Below, in pieces: positions 9,379-17,411 of a stretch of 64,000 nucleotides of DNA (within the stretch, counting starts at the first letter, position 1; each line of letters starts with the position of its first letter). Position numbers and translations under genes: made by a program. Under the pieces are notes generated by a model. It worked only from the letters and a program-made list of their open reading frames with translations. It searched no databases and was not told the DNA's origin. Origin of the DNA: Tritonibacter litoralis (GTDB lineage: Bacteria > Pseudomonadota > Alphaproteobacteria > Rhodobacterales > Rhodobacteraceae); contig NZ_WIBF01000003.1 of the NCBI RefSeq assembly GCF_009496005.1, forward strand, positions 272,522-336,521, in the 5' to 3' direction.

Positions 9379-10217
9379 GCGAGACTGTCCAAGAAGTCTT
9401 GGGTGAAAGTGCCGTTGCAGACATGCATGGTTTCGCCCGTCATCCAGACGCCATCGTCGCGCCAGTCAATCCACAGGGTGCCGCCGTCCAGATCGATCTG
9501 AACCTTGTGCCCGGTCAGACCCCGGCGTGCCGCCGCAACAGCGGTGGCACAGGAGGAGGAACCTGAGGACAGCGTCACGCCCACGCCTCGTTCCCAGACC
9601 CGCATACGAATGTGATCGGGTCCGACGATATGGGCAATCTGCACATTGGTGCGTTCGGGGTACAAAGGGTGATGCTCGTAGCGCGGGCCAAACTCTTCAA
9701 GCGGGATACGGTCTGCGTCTTCGACAAAGAAGGTACAATGAGGATTGCCCATGCCTGTGGCGGTGGGTGAACCTTCAATCGGCAGTTCCAGCGTATCGAT
9801 GTCTTCGGCCAGCGGGATTTCATCCCAATTGAGCTGCGGTGGGCCCATATTGACGGATGTCAGCCCGGTGCCTGCCGCAACTGCATAAAGGTCGCCGCGT
9901 TCGGTAGTCAGATGCAGACGGTCTGTGTCCAGGTCATCCATCAGATAGCGCGCAACACAGCGCGTGGCATTGCCACAGGCACCAGAGGTCGAGCCGTCTG
10001 CGTTATAAAAGGTCAGATGCGCGTCACCTTGCCCCTGGGAGATCACGGCAAGCTGGTCAAAGCCGATGCCAAACCGGCGGTGGCCGATTCCCTTCGCCAT
10101 GGCCGGGGTAATGGGGAGATGCTGGTGGCGGGCGTCCACGACGACAAAATCATTGCCGAGCCCGTGCATCTTCATAAAGGGAAACTGGGTGTGTGCTACG
10201 CTGTTCATAAGCGGCAT
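9375..10217 (-). CDS. dapF: Diaminopimelate epimerase
   Basis: Interconverts LL- and meso-diaminopimelate for lysine and peptidoglycan synthesis. Both catalytic cysteines are present, in SGACGNATRC and in LSSGSSSCATAV; MHGLGNDFVVVD is the family N-terminal signature. The start is uncertain: ATGs at 10217 and 10208 and one just before MKMHGLGND are possible, and none has a strong ribosome site. The 280-residue form is given. It is the first gene of a dapF-mtaB pair. Confidence 0.93.
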   Translation of the reverse strand: MPLMNSVAHTQFPFMKMHGLGNDFVVVDARHQHLPITPAMAKGIGHRRFGIGFDQLAVISQGQGDAHLTFYNADGSTSGACGNATRCVARYLMDDLDTDRLHLTTERGDLYAVAAGTGLTSVNMGPPQLNWDEIPLAEDIDTLELPIEGSPTATGMGNPHCTFFVEDADRIPLEEFGPRYEHHPLYPERTNVQIAHIVGPDHIRMRVWERGVGVTLSSGSSSCATAVAAARRGLTGHKVQIDLDGGTLWIDWRDDGVWMTGETMHVCNGTFTQDFLDSLA

Positions 10218-10274
10218 ATAACGGGGCCAAACAGAGGAATCCAGCCTTTGGCAAAAAAGTTGAAAAAAAGGGGT

Positions 10275-10303
10275 TGACCCTATCCTGCATTATCCGTAGA
10301 TAC
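10275..10303 (+). promoter_or_regulatory. Sigma70-type promoter of the tRNA-Lys gene
   Basis: TTGACC (10275-10280), a 17-bp spacer and TAGATA (10298-10303) face the tRNA gene, predicting a start near 10310. That leaves about 115 nt of leader before the mature tRNA. The GGGAC...GTCCC segment in the leader can fold but is not recognised as a known RNA. Confidence 0.6.
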
Positions 10304-10424
10304 GCCGCCTATCGGGACAGCGCGGCTGACTAAGCCACACCGTCCCAGCGCAAATTAAGTGGTTGAACTCCTTGGAGAAAACACTTAGACGAAGCGCACA
10401 GCAGCGATGCTAAACAAAGAGAGT

Positions 10425-10500
10425 GGGCCGTTAGCTCAGTTGGTAGAGCAACTGACTTTTAATCAGTGGGTCGCAGGTTCGAATCCTGCACGGCTCACCA
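10425..10500 (+). tRNA. tRNA-Lys (anticodon TTT)
   Basis: A 76-nt cloverleaf: acceptor GGGCCGT pairs with ACGGCTC (one G-T pair), with D-arm GCTCAGTTGGTAGAGC, anticodon stem-loop CTGACTTTTAATCAG with TTT as anticodon, T-arm GCAGGTTCGAATCCTGC and an encoded CCA. It is transcribed from the promoter at 10275. The 3' end is a typical integration site, but no integrase or direct repeat of the tRNA end was seen in the window. Confidence 0.97.
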
Positions 10501-11047
10501 CTCCTTCAAAAATAATGGCAGTAATCTGCCTAGGAAATTGAGATCGCAGATCGATCCGATTTCCACAATTTCCGGGCACAGAGTGCCGCGGTCTGTTGCG
10601 GTACAACTTCCTGGTTTTGTTGATTTCAGGGCCGGGTTTTGTGTTCCGTCTCTCAGGAGGAAAGTCATCGCTTTCTAAGCAGCGTGGCGGGCGCAGCGGG
10701 TTCTGTTGCAAAGCTTCGATAATTCTTCAAAAATCTATATAATAAAAATTGAATTTATTTGGTCAGGAAATCATTACCCTCATGGCGGTATCAATTTATT
10801 GTTAGAGACACATTCAATGGTTAAGGTCACTGCTGAATGGTTGGCGTCTAATGGTCGAAGCTCTTTGATCCGATAGTGTACTGAAAAGTAATGGTTTTGT
10901 TGTTGCCGCGATTAGGGACCCGTTTCTATTTCGGGAATCACGCCAATTCTTAAACCTTCTCTTCTTTGAATACGTTGCCAATCAGCAGTTACGAAGGCGC
11001 TTTTGCGCAACGAATTTGACGAATTGATTGTTTGGGAGTGGTAAAAG
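10501..11047. other. Intergenic region between tRNA-Lys and the subtilase gene
   Basis: About 550 bp without a supportable gene. The right half (10715-10860) is AT-rich. It contains the possible IS6-family end at 10699 and must hold the promoter of the subtilase gene. A TATAAT at 10738-10743 lacks a good -35 partner. The minus-strand frame ending inside the tRNA is a known artefact and is not called. Confidence 0.5.
10699..10713 (+). repeat. Possible solitary IS6-family terminal inverted repeat
   Basis: The 15-mer GGTTCTGTTGCAAAG matches, from memory, the terminal inverted repeat of several IS6-family elements. No partner copy (CTTTGCAACAGAACC) and no transposase are visible in the window. 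It would therefore be a relic or a chance match. It sits at the left edge of the accessory segment carrying the subtilase. Confidence 0.35.
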
Positions 11048-14000
11048 ATGGCTATTTTTCGGGGTAACCGGCGGCATGATGTTCTGCGTGGAACGGGTGA
11101 CGATGATCGGTTGATTGGGATGGGTGGCCGCGACCGCTTGTTTGGTAACAATGGCGATGATGTCCTTCTGGGGGGCGTTGGTCGGGATCGTTTGTTCGGA
11201 GGTCGGGGTTCTGACACTCTTGACGGGGGACGCGGCAATGATCGTCTTGTGGGCGGCGCTGGTGCAGATGATCTGAATGGCGGTGTCGGGCGCGACCGGC
11301 TGATTGCTGGCACTGGCGCTGACACGCTGGCTGGTGGACGCGGCAATGATACTCTGACAGGTGGGCGCGGCGCAGACCAATTCAATTACGCGGAAGGCTG
11401 GGGCGACGACACGATCACTGACTTTAACGTCGGCGCGGGCGATGTTCTGGATTTTTCCGACACGGATCTGTCTTTCTCTGATCTCACCATTGCAGCACAA
11501 GGCGATGATGTCCTTGTTTCAGTCGGCAATGACAGCATCTTGCTGCGTAATGTGTCGCTGGACGAAGTGACCGAGGCCGCGTTTGAGTTCGACAAGGTAG
11601 ACACCGATAACTCAGAGGATGAAGGTAAGGTCGAAACCACCGGCGGGCAGGGCGAACTTTCGACACTGTCCAACGAGGGTCGCGACATCATCGGCCTGGA
11701 TCAGTATCAAAATGACGCGCGTTTCTCTGGTTTTGACGGCAGCGGTCAGACTGTTGTGGTGATCGACACCGGTATCGATCTGAACCATTCGGCCTTTGGC
11801 CCGGATGCCAATGGTGACGGTATTTCGGATCGCATCATCTATACCGAAGACTTCAGCCGGGATGGTGACGGTACCGCCAATGACATTCAGGGGCACGGCA
11901 CAAATGTCGCCTCCATTGTTGGATCGTCAAACGCGTCCTATTTGGGCGTCGCGCCGGGTGTGAATATCATCGCGCTGCAGGGCTTGGGCAACAATGGGTC
12001 CGGCACCAACTCCGATATCGAACGGGCGCTTCAGTGGGTTGTCGACAATGCCGCAGCTTACAATATTGTTGCGGTGAACCTGTCGCTTGGCGCGGGCGAT
12101 AACGTCAATACTGTAAGCCCCCACTACACATATGGTGACGAATTTGCGGCGCTGGCCTCGCAAAACGTGATTACTGTGGCGGCCGCAGGGAATGATTATT
12201 ACCGCTATCAAACGCCAGGGGCGTCCTCGATTGCGGCGGATCCAAATGTAATCGGCGTTGGTGCGGTCTGGGAGGGAGACTTTGGCAGCATCCAGTGGGG
12301 GAGCGGAGCCAAGGACTTCTCTACCGACGTAGATCGTGTGACGTCTTTCAGCCAACGCAGCAACGATCTGGGCATTGTCTTTGCACCAGGTGCTTTGATT
12401 GATGGTGCACAGCCAGGCGGTGGCTTTTCGGCGCAGGGCGGAACCAGCCAAGCCACGCCATTTGTCGCGGGTATGGCCGCTTTGGCGCAGGACATTGCAA
12501 CCGATGTTTTGGGTCGGCGTCTGACCCCTTCTGAATTCCAGCGTCTGTTGCGGGAAACCTCGACGACCATTCGTGATGGCGACGACGAAGACGATAATGT
12601 CGCAAACCTCAATGCTGAGATCCCGCGGGTCAATATGTTTGAGTTAGCCCAAGCGATTTATGATTTGGCAGAGGATGATCCCACCCCCGTGCCAGAACCG
12701 CGCGAGGATGACTTCAGCTCAGACACATCGACCACAGGTCGTATCGGCAGTAATAGCACGGCGACTGGCGAACTGGAGACCAGCGGCGACACAGATTGGT
12801 TCCGTGTACGTCTGCGGGAAGGCCGCACGTATGAGTTGTCCATGCGTGGCGACGATAGCGATGAGGGCACATTGAACGATCCGGTCCTTGCGCTAGTGGA
12901 TGCCCAAGGCAACATTCTGGCCAGCAACGATGATGGGCCAGCCAACCACAACTCTCTGATCACATACACGGCCCAGTCGACCGGAAACTATTATCTTGTT
13001 GCGAGCGGGTATGGTTCAGAAACCGGAACCTATACGGTTGGTATTGAGCGGACGTCCAACCGCAGAGCACGTGACGATTTCTCGGCTGATACATCGACGA
13101 CGTCCAATTTGGACGGGGACGGCACCATTGTGCGCGGCCGTATCGAGGTTCAGGGCGATCGCGATTGGCACCGTTTGGATGTCGCTGCCGGCGCGGAATA
13201 CCGGATCGACATGCATTCACGCGGCGGCCCCAATGTGCGCTTGGAAGACAGCTACCTGCGGATCTATGACGAAAACGGCACTTTGCTTGCCAGCAATGAT
13301 GACGGTGGCAACGGCCAGAATGCACGGCTGTTTTATACGGCGTCCTCAGATGGAACGATCTATGTAGAGACTGCCGCCAGCGGCGATGCCGGAAGCGGAC
13401 GGTACCGGGTGCGGGTGCAAACCACTGAGGTGGAGGGTGATGTTCCAAATGACGCCAGCACCTCTGCGCGCGTCGAAGTGGGCGGACATTACGATGGCAC
13501 ATTGGAAGCCGCAGGCGACCGCGATTGGGTTGCCGTTTCCTTGGTAGGGGGCGTTGTTTACGATATCGCTCTGTTTGGCCATGGCGACACGCCTGTAAGC
13601 GACACTTACCTCCGGCTCTTTGATGCGAACGGATCCTTGATTGCATCCAATGATGACGCCGATGGGCTGAACTCGGCGCTGGACAGCATTTCGTTTAATG
13701 CCTCTGGGACGTATTTCATTTCGGCCGGTTCTTATGCTGATGGCGGCGAGGGCGACTACCGCGTCACCGTCGAAGAGCTATCGGGTGATGGCGCGGACAT
13801 CCCAACGGATACAAGCACCGAGAGCGAGATCACAATCGGGGGCAGCGTTGTTTCTGATTTGGGCTTTGAAGGAGACCGCGACTGGCATCGCGCGACTTTG
13901 GTTGCAGGCCATACCTATGAAATCGAAGTCGAAGGTGTTGGGTCTGACGCGCTGGGTGACACCTATCTGCGGGTTTACAACGGGCAATCGTCCTTGTTGG

Positions 14001-15232
14001 CGCAGGATGACGATGGCGGCGACGGGCTGAACTCGCGCCTGTTGTTCAATGCGGGCAATGGCGGCGATTTCTATTTCTCGGTTGGGGCTTATGCGGACGG
14101 CGGAACCGGTGGTTATGAGATTTCTCTGGTCGACACGGGCGCAAGCGATGACTTTGCCGGCGACAGCTCGACCACAGGTCGCCTGACCACATCCGTTGAT
14201 GGCGAGATCGAGCAGGTTGGCGACACCGATTGGTTCGCTTATCGCGTTCAAAACGGCGGTATCTACCAGTTTGATGCCCGCGGTGCCTCGACAAGTGATG
14301 GCACTCTGGGTGACCCGGTTCTGGCAATCCGTGATGAATACGGCAACCTGCTGGGGTATAATGACGACGGTGGTGATGGTCTCAACTCCCAAGCCGTCTT
14401 CTCGGCGACCTATTCCGGCACCGTCTATGTTGAGGTTTCCGGCTATGGCAGTACCTCCATCGGTACATATGAGCTGGATGCACAAGTTCTGTCGAACGGG
14501 GACGATGACCACGGCGATGCAATTGACCCAAGTCTGTTGTTGCTGGATGCCGATGAATTTGTGTTCGGCGAGATCGAGGAAGAGGGCGATGTCGATTTCT
14601 TCCGGCTCGAACTGGATGCTGGCGGGATTTATGACCTGTTTGCCCGTGGTGCGCCAACATCTGATGGATCACTCAATGACCCGATTATGGCGTTGTTTGA
14701 CACGGATGGAGATGTGCTCGTCTTCAACGACGATGGTGGAACCGGTCTGAACGCGTTGATCGAGGACTTTGAGGCCGACAATTCTGGCACCTATTATCTT
14801 GGCGTTGGGGGCTATGGCGGCAACAACAGCGGAACTTATACCATCGGCTATACGCAGACCGGCTCGAACGCATCCAACGACGACTTTGGCCAAAGCGCTG
14901 GTTCAGCAGGTGCCTTGGCGTCTGGGTCATCCATCACAGGTACGCTGGAAGAAGCAGGAGACCGGGATTGGATTGCCGTGAACTTGCTGGGTGGGCGCGA
15001 GTATGAGGTCGATCTGCGCGGCGTTGCCAGCAACAGCGGCACACTGGTCGATCCATATCTGAACGTCTATGACTCTTCTGGATCCTTCCTCGGCAGCAAC
15101 GACGATGGTGGCTTGGGCCTGGAAAGCAGCCTGTCCTTTGTGGCACCGTCGACCGATGTTTTCTATTTTGAAGCTGCGGCCTATGCTGACAGATACACCG
15201 GGACATGGGAGCTGGAAGTTGGCCTTGCCTAA
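11048..15232 (+). CDS. Subtilisin-family serine protease with N-terminal RTX block and seven PPC-like repeats
   Basis: A 1394-residue predicted extracellular protease. Residues 1-115 are RTX nonapeptides (GGxGxDxL) followed by a DTITDFNVGAGDVLDF segment of the kind that normally closes RTX proteins. Residues about 215-535 are an S8 domain with catalytic D240 (VVVIDTGID), H283 (GHGTNVAS) and S467 (GGTSQATPF). From about 553 to the end are seven PPC-like beta domains, each with a GDxDW motif and an NDDG motif. There is no Sec signal. Placing the RTX and secretion-like block at the N-terminus is unusual. A plausible role is extracellular protein degradation; the export route is unclear. Confidence 0.9.
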   Translation: MAIFRGNRRHDVLRGTGDDDRLIGMGGRDRLFGNNGDDVLLGGVGRDRLFGGRGSDTLDGGRGNDRLVGGAGADDLNGGVGRDRLIAGTGADTLAGGRGNDTLTGGRGADQFNYAEGWGDDTITDFNVGAGDVLDFSDTDLSFSDLTIAAQGDDVLVSVGNDSILLRNVSLDEVTEAAFEFDKVDTDNSEDEGKVETTGGQGELSTLSNEGRDIIGLDQYQNDARFSGFDGSGQTVVVIDTGIDLNHSAFGPDANGDGISDRIIYTEDFSRDGDGTANDIQGHGTNVASIVGSSNASYLGVAPGVNIIALQGLGNNGSGTNSDIERALQWVVDNAAAYNIVAVNLSLGAGDNVNTVSPHYTYGDEFAALASQNVITVAAAGNDYYRYQTPGASSIAADPNVIGVGAVWEGDFGSIQWGSGAKDFSTDVDRVTSFSQRSNDLGIVFAPGALIDGAQPGGGFSAQGGTSQATPFVAGMAALAQDIATDVLGRRLTPSEFQRLLRETSTTIRDGDDEDDNVANLNAEIPRVNMFELAQAIYDLAEDDPTPVPEPREDDFSSDTSTTGRIGSNSTATGELETSGDTDWFRVRLREGRTYELSMRGDDSDEGTLNDPVLALVDAQGNILASNDDGPANHNSLITYTAQSTGNYYLVASGYGSETGTYTVGIERTSNRRARDDFSADTSTTSNLDGDGTIVRGRIEVQGDRDWHRLDVAAGAEYRIDMHSRGGPNVRLEDSYLRIYDENGTLLASNDDGGNGQNARLFYTASSDGTIYVETAASGDAGSGRYRVRVQTTEVEGDVPNDASTSARVEVGGHYDGTLEAAGDRDWVAVSLVGGVVYDIALFGHGDTPVSDTYLRLFDANGSLIASNDDADGLNSALDSISFNASGTYFISAGSYADGGEGDYRVTVEELSGDGADIPTDTSTESEITIGGSVVSDLGFEGDRDWHRATLVAGHTYEIEVEGVGSDALGDTYLRVYNGQSSLLAQDDDGGDGLNSRLLFNAGNGGDFYFSVGAYADGGTGGYEISLVDTGASDDFAGDSSTTGRLTTSVDGEIEQVGDTDWFAYRVQNGGIYQFDARGASTSDGTLGDPVLAIRDEYGNLLGYNDDGGDGLNSQAVFSATYSGTVYVEVSGYGSTSIGTYELDAQVLSNGDDDHGDAIDPSLLLLDADEFVFGEIEEEGDVDFFRLELDAGGIYDLFARGAPTSDGSLNDPIMALFDTDGDVLVFNDDGGTGLNALIEDFEADNSGTYYLGVGGYGGNNSGTYTIGYTQTGSNASNDDFGQSAGSAGALASGSSITGTLEEAGDRDWIAVNLLGGREYEVDLRGVASNSGTLVDPYLNVYDSSGSFLGSNDDGGLGLESSLSFVAPSTDVFYFEAAAYADRYTGTWELEVGLA
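12704..15229 (+). repeat. Seven tandem PPC-like domain repeats inside the subtilase gene
   Basis: Seven diverged copies of about 120 codons follow each other. Each has a GD(T/R/V)D(W/F) strand, a DPxLxLxDxxG-like middle and an ASNDDG-like turn. The markers in order are GDTDWFRV, GDRDWHRL, GDRDWVAV, GDRDWHRA, GDTDWFAY, GDVDFFRL and GDRDWIAV. Bacterial prepeptidase C-terminal (PPC) domains usually occur once or twice; this number suggests expansion by duplication. Confidence 0.8.
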
Positions 15233-15239
15233 CCAATGC

Positions 15240-15719
15240 ATGCGCGTCTTGGGGGCTCTGGGCTTTTTGGGGGCCAGCAGCCTCGCTTTGGTTGCCTGCG
15301 AAACGCAGGTCATCAAAGTCTCGGATGTGTCCAAGGCCTCTATCCTTGCCAGTGAAAATGGGAATAAATCGCATATGCCAGCCACAGACATTGTGACGGT
15401 GGGACGGGAAAATGGCGCTAAAGGCCAGGCCATTTTCTCATCCGATCACGTTGAATACATGCTTACAATCATGGCGCCGGACAGCTGTCACGTGGCTGAA
15501 CCCATGTCGCAGGTGAAAGTTGGTCCAGGGAGCAATGTGCACGTTGGGCGCGTTTTAAACCGCAATCCGGGCTTGTGCGCGCAAGTTATGACACCTGTGG
15601 AATTTTTTGGCCAGGTTTCGGATTTGCCGGAGGAACCAGAGCTTCTGGTTCTGACGATCAAAAATGACCAAGGCCGCATATTGGACACGTTTGAGTTTCA
15701 GCGGAATAAGGCGCGCTGA
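15240..15719 (+). CDS. Small putative lipoprotein of unknown function
   Basis: A 159-residue protein starting 7 bp after the subtilase stop. It begins MRVLGALGFLGASSLALVAC, a signal with lipobox LVAC (cysteine at 20), so it is probably anchored to a membrane. The rest (two further cysteines, a beta-rich pattern) matches no family I know. No separate promoter is visible, so it is probably co-transcribed with the protease. It could be a chaperone, inhibitor or surface partner of the protease, but that is only suggested by position. Confidence 0.65.
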   Translation: MRVLGALGFLGASSLALVACETQVIKVSDVSKASILASENGNKSHMPATDIVTVGRENGAKGQAIFSSDHVEYMLTIMAPDSCHVAEPMSQVKVGPGSNVHVGRVLNRNPGLCAQVMTPVEFFGQVSDLPEEPELLVLTIKNDQGRILDTFEFQRNKAR

Positions 15720-15749
15720 CGAGTTTTCGACTGGACCCCACTCGGACAA

Positions 15750-15780
15750 AAAGATCGCCCAGTTGTTGGGCGATCTTTTC
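15750..15780. terminator. Bidirectional terminator between the lipoprotein gene and fliP
   Basis: A perfect 12-bp stem (AAAGATCGCCCA / TGGGCGATCTTT) with a 5-nt loop; A-runs on one side and T-runs on the other serve both strands. It separates the accessory segment from the convergent flagellar genes. Confidence 0.88.
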
Positions 15781-15782
15781 CA

Positions 15783-16526
15783 TTAGGGGGCATAGCTGCG
15801 AACCAATGCTCCTGCAATCATGCTCCAGCCATCGGCAACCACGAAGAAGGCCAGTTTAAACGGCAGGGAAACCACTGCTGGCGGAACCATCATCATGCCC
15901 ATCGACATCAAGACGGCTGATACAACCATGTCGATGATCAGGAAGGGCAGGAAGATTAGAAACCCGATCTGAAAAGCACGCGAAATTTCTGACAGCAGAA
16001 AGCTCGGCACCAAAGCCGACAAAGGTGCATCGCCGTTCGGGTCTATGTCCGCTGTCTCTGGACGCAGGTCCGCAATCGCATAGAAGGTATCAGGATCAAG
16101 CCGCGCGGCCATGAACTCTTTGAACGGGTCCAAACTGCGGGTGAGCGCGGGGATCAAATCCAGTTGCTCTTCCAGCAATGGATTGATGCCAACGGCCCAG
16201 GCCTCTTGGAATACCGGCTCCATCACAAAATAGGTCAGGAACAACGCCAAGCTGATAATCAGCATGTTGGGCGGAGCCTGTTGCAGACCGATCCCTTGGC
16301 GCAGGATCGACAAAACAGTCACCATAAAAGGAAAGCAGGTGATCATCATCAAAATGCCCGGCGCGATGCTGAGCACTGTGATCAGGATAATAAGCTGAAT
16401 GGACCGGGCCGAAATGGATTGGCCGTCCGCCAGCGAAAGGCTCAATTCTTGAGCCGCTGCGCCGCCAGGGATTGCCAGAATGGCGATCCCCAAAATTGCG
16501 ACGCGCAATATGAAATTCGGTGTCAT
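15783..16526 (-). CDS. fliP: Flagellar export gate protein FliP
   Basis: A core membrane subunit of the flagellar type III export gate, assembling with FliQ and FliR. The 247-residue protein has a signal-like N-terminus (ending GGAAAQ), then four membrane segments, with the family motifs ITVLSIAPGILMM, QAPPNMLIISLALFLTYFVM and the C-terminal DMVVSAVLMSMGMMMVPP. It is last in the minus-strand fliF-fliH-fliN-fliP group and overlaps fliN by 4 bp. Confidence 0.95.
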   Translation of the reverse strand: MTPNFILRVAILGIAILAIPGGAAAQELSLSLADGQSISARSIQLIILITVLSIAPGILMMITCFPFMVTVLSILRQGIGLQQAPPNMLIISLALFLTYFVMEPVFQEAWAVGINPLLEEQLDLIPALTRSLDPFKEFMAARLDPDTFYAIADLRPETADIDPNGDAPLSALVPSFLLSEISRAFQIGFLIFLPFLIIDMVVSAVLMSMGMMMVPPAVVSLPFKLAFFVVADGWSMIAGALVRSYAP

Positions 16527-16819
16527 CCCAGCCCGCTTTGTAGATCGGCAATTTCAGTGAGGCGTACCGCCAGCTGCCCAGCCTGGTCGCCCTCCAGTTC
16601 TTCCAGTTGCCCCCGCGCCACCAAGCGATCGCCGACGTATAGGTCCACCGGGTCTTCGACTCGTTTGTCCAACGTCAGAATTGCGTTTTCGCCAAGGTTT
16701 ACGAGGTCGCGGATCAACGGACGGGCTTTGCCGACAGAGACGACGACTTCCACCGGAACGGAGACAAAGGGATTGCCTGCCTCGGTGGCTTTGAAATTCT
16801 GGTCGGCTGCGTCATCCAT
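16523..16819 (-). CDS. fliN: Flagellar motor switch protein FliN
   Basis: A C-ring component that sets motor direction and helps dock export substrates. It is a short, 98-residue form made almost wholly of the SpoA/FliN domain (VPVEVVVSVGKARPLIRDLVNLGENAILTL, then DLYVGDRLVARG). The reading frame is open further upstream, but the ATG at 16819 is preferred: GAGGACAG lies just before it and the protein begins at the usual place. It overlaps the end of fliH by 8 bp. Confidence 0.93.
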   Translation of the reverse strand: MDDAADQNFKATEAGNPFVSVPVEVVVSVGKARPLIRDLVNLGENAILTLDKRVEDPVDLYVGDRLVARGQLEELEGDQAGQLAVRLTEIADLQSGLG

Positions 16820-17411
16820 AAAGACTGTCCTCTTTGAAGTGATAAGTGAATGCATCGATTGAATCACGAACCGATTCCAATAATGCACCGCTGTTGAGTT
16901 CCCGCTCGGCTGTACCGACGCGTAAATAGGCTTGGCCCGGTTCGAGAAGCGCATCCTCGCGCACGGTCACCGGTACAGAAAAGTTGTCGCCCAACAGGGC
17001 CCGCACCGAAGCTCCTTCGCCTGCGGAAACCATGATCTCCATGCCTTGGTCGGTCTGATCCTTGGCCATCTCGGTCAATTGCTCGACCATATGGTGGCCA
17101 AAGGACGCCGCCATAGCGTCCGGTAAAACCGCGCTGGTCAAAACTTTGAACATGGGGTCCAAGGATTCGATCAGCTGGTTTTGCGCCTCGGTATAGGTGA
17201 AGTTCAGATCCTGCAGAGACGTCGCCAAGGTCGCGGAAATTTTGTTCGTTTCCTGATCCTTGGCCGTGACAGCGTCCTCCCAGCCGGCGCTATAGCCGGT
17301 CTCGAAAGACTCTGCCTTGGCTTCATCCAGAACTTCTTCTGACATGGCCATTACGATGGGTTCAGCACTTGGGTTAAACCCAAAATCTTCCAGGAGATGT
17401 GCAATGGTCAT
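16812..17411 (-). CDS. fliH: FliH-like flagellar assembly protein
   Basis: A 199-residue acidic protein between fliF and fliN, the usual place for the regulator that tethers the FliI ATPase to the C-ring. The N-terminal third carries a conserved-looking EEVLDEAKAESFETGYSAGWEDA block, the middle is helical and coiled-coil-like, and the end is a FliH/HrpE-type domain (VRALLGDNFSVPVTV...GQAYLRVG). Sequence similarity in this family is low, so the name rests partly on position. It overlaps fliF by 1 bp. Confidence 0.75.
   Translation of the reverse strand: MTIAHLLEDFGFNPSAEPIVMAMSEEVLDEAKAESFETGYSAGWEDAVTAKDQETNKISATLATSLQDLNFTYTEAQNQLIESLDPMFKVLTSAVLPDAMAASFGHHMVEQLTEMAKDQTDQGMEIMVSAGEGASVRALLGDNFSVPVTVREDALLEPGQAYLRVGTAERELNSGALLESVRDSIDAFTYHFKEDSLYG

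Noticed and set aside
10463..10711. Minus-strand 82-codon frame ending in RAGFEPATH
   Set aside because: Its end is the antisense of the tRNA-Lys T-arm, a well-known false protein signature, and it has no ribosome site.
10425..11047. Genomic island integrated in tRNA-Lys
   Set aside because: No integrase gene and no repeat of the tRNA 3' end were seen downstream within the window; kept only as a hint together with the IS6-like end.
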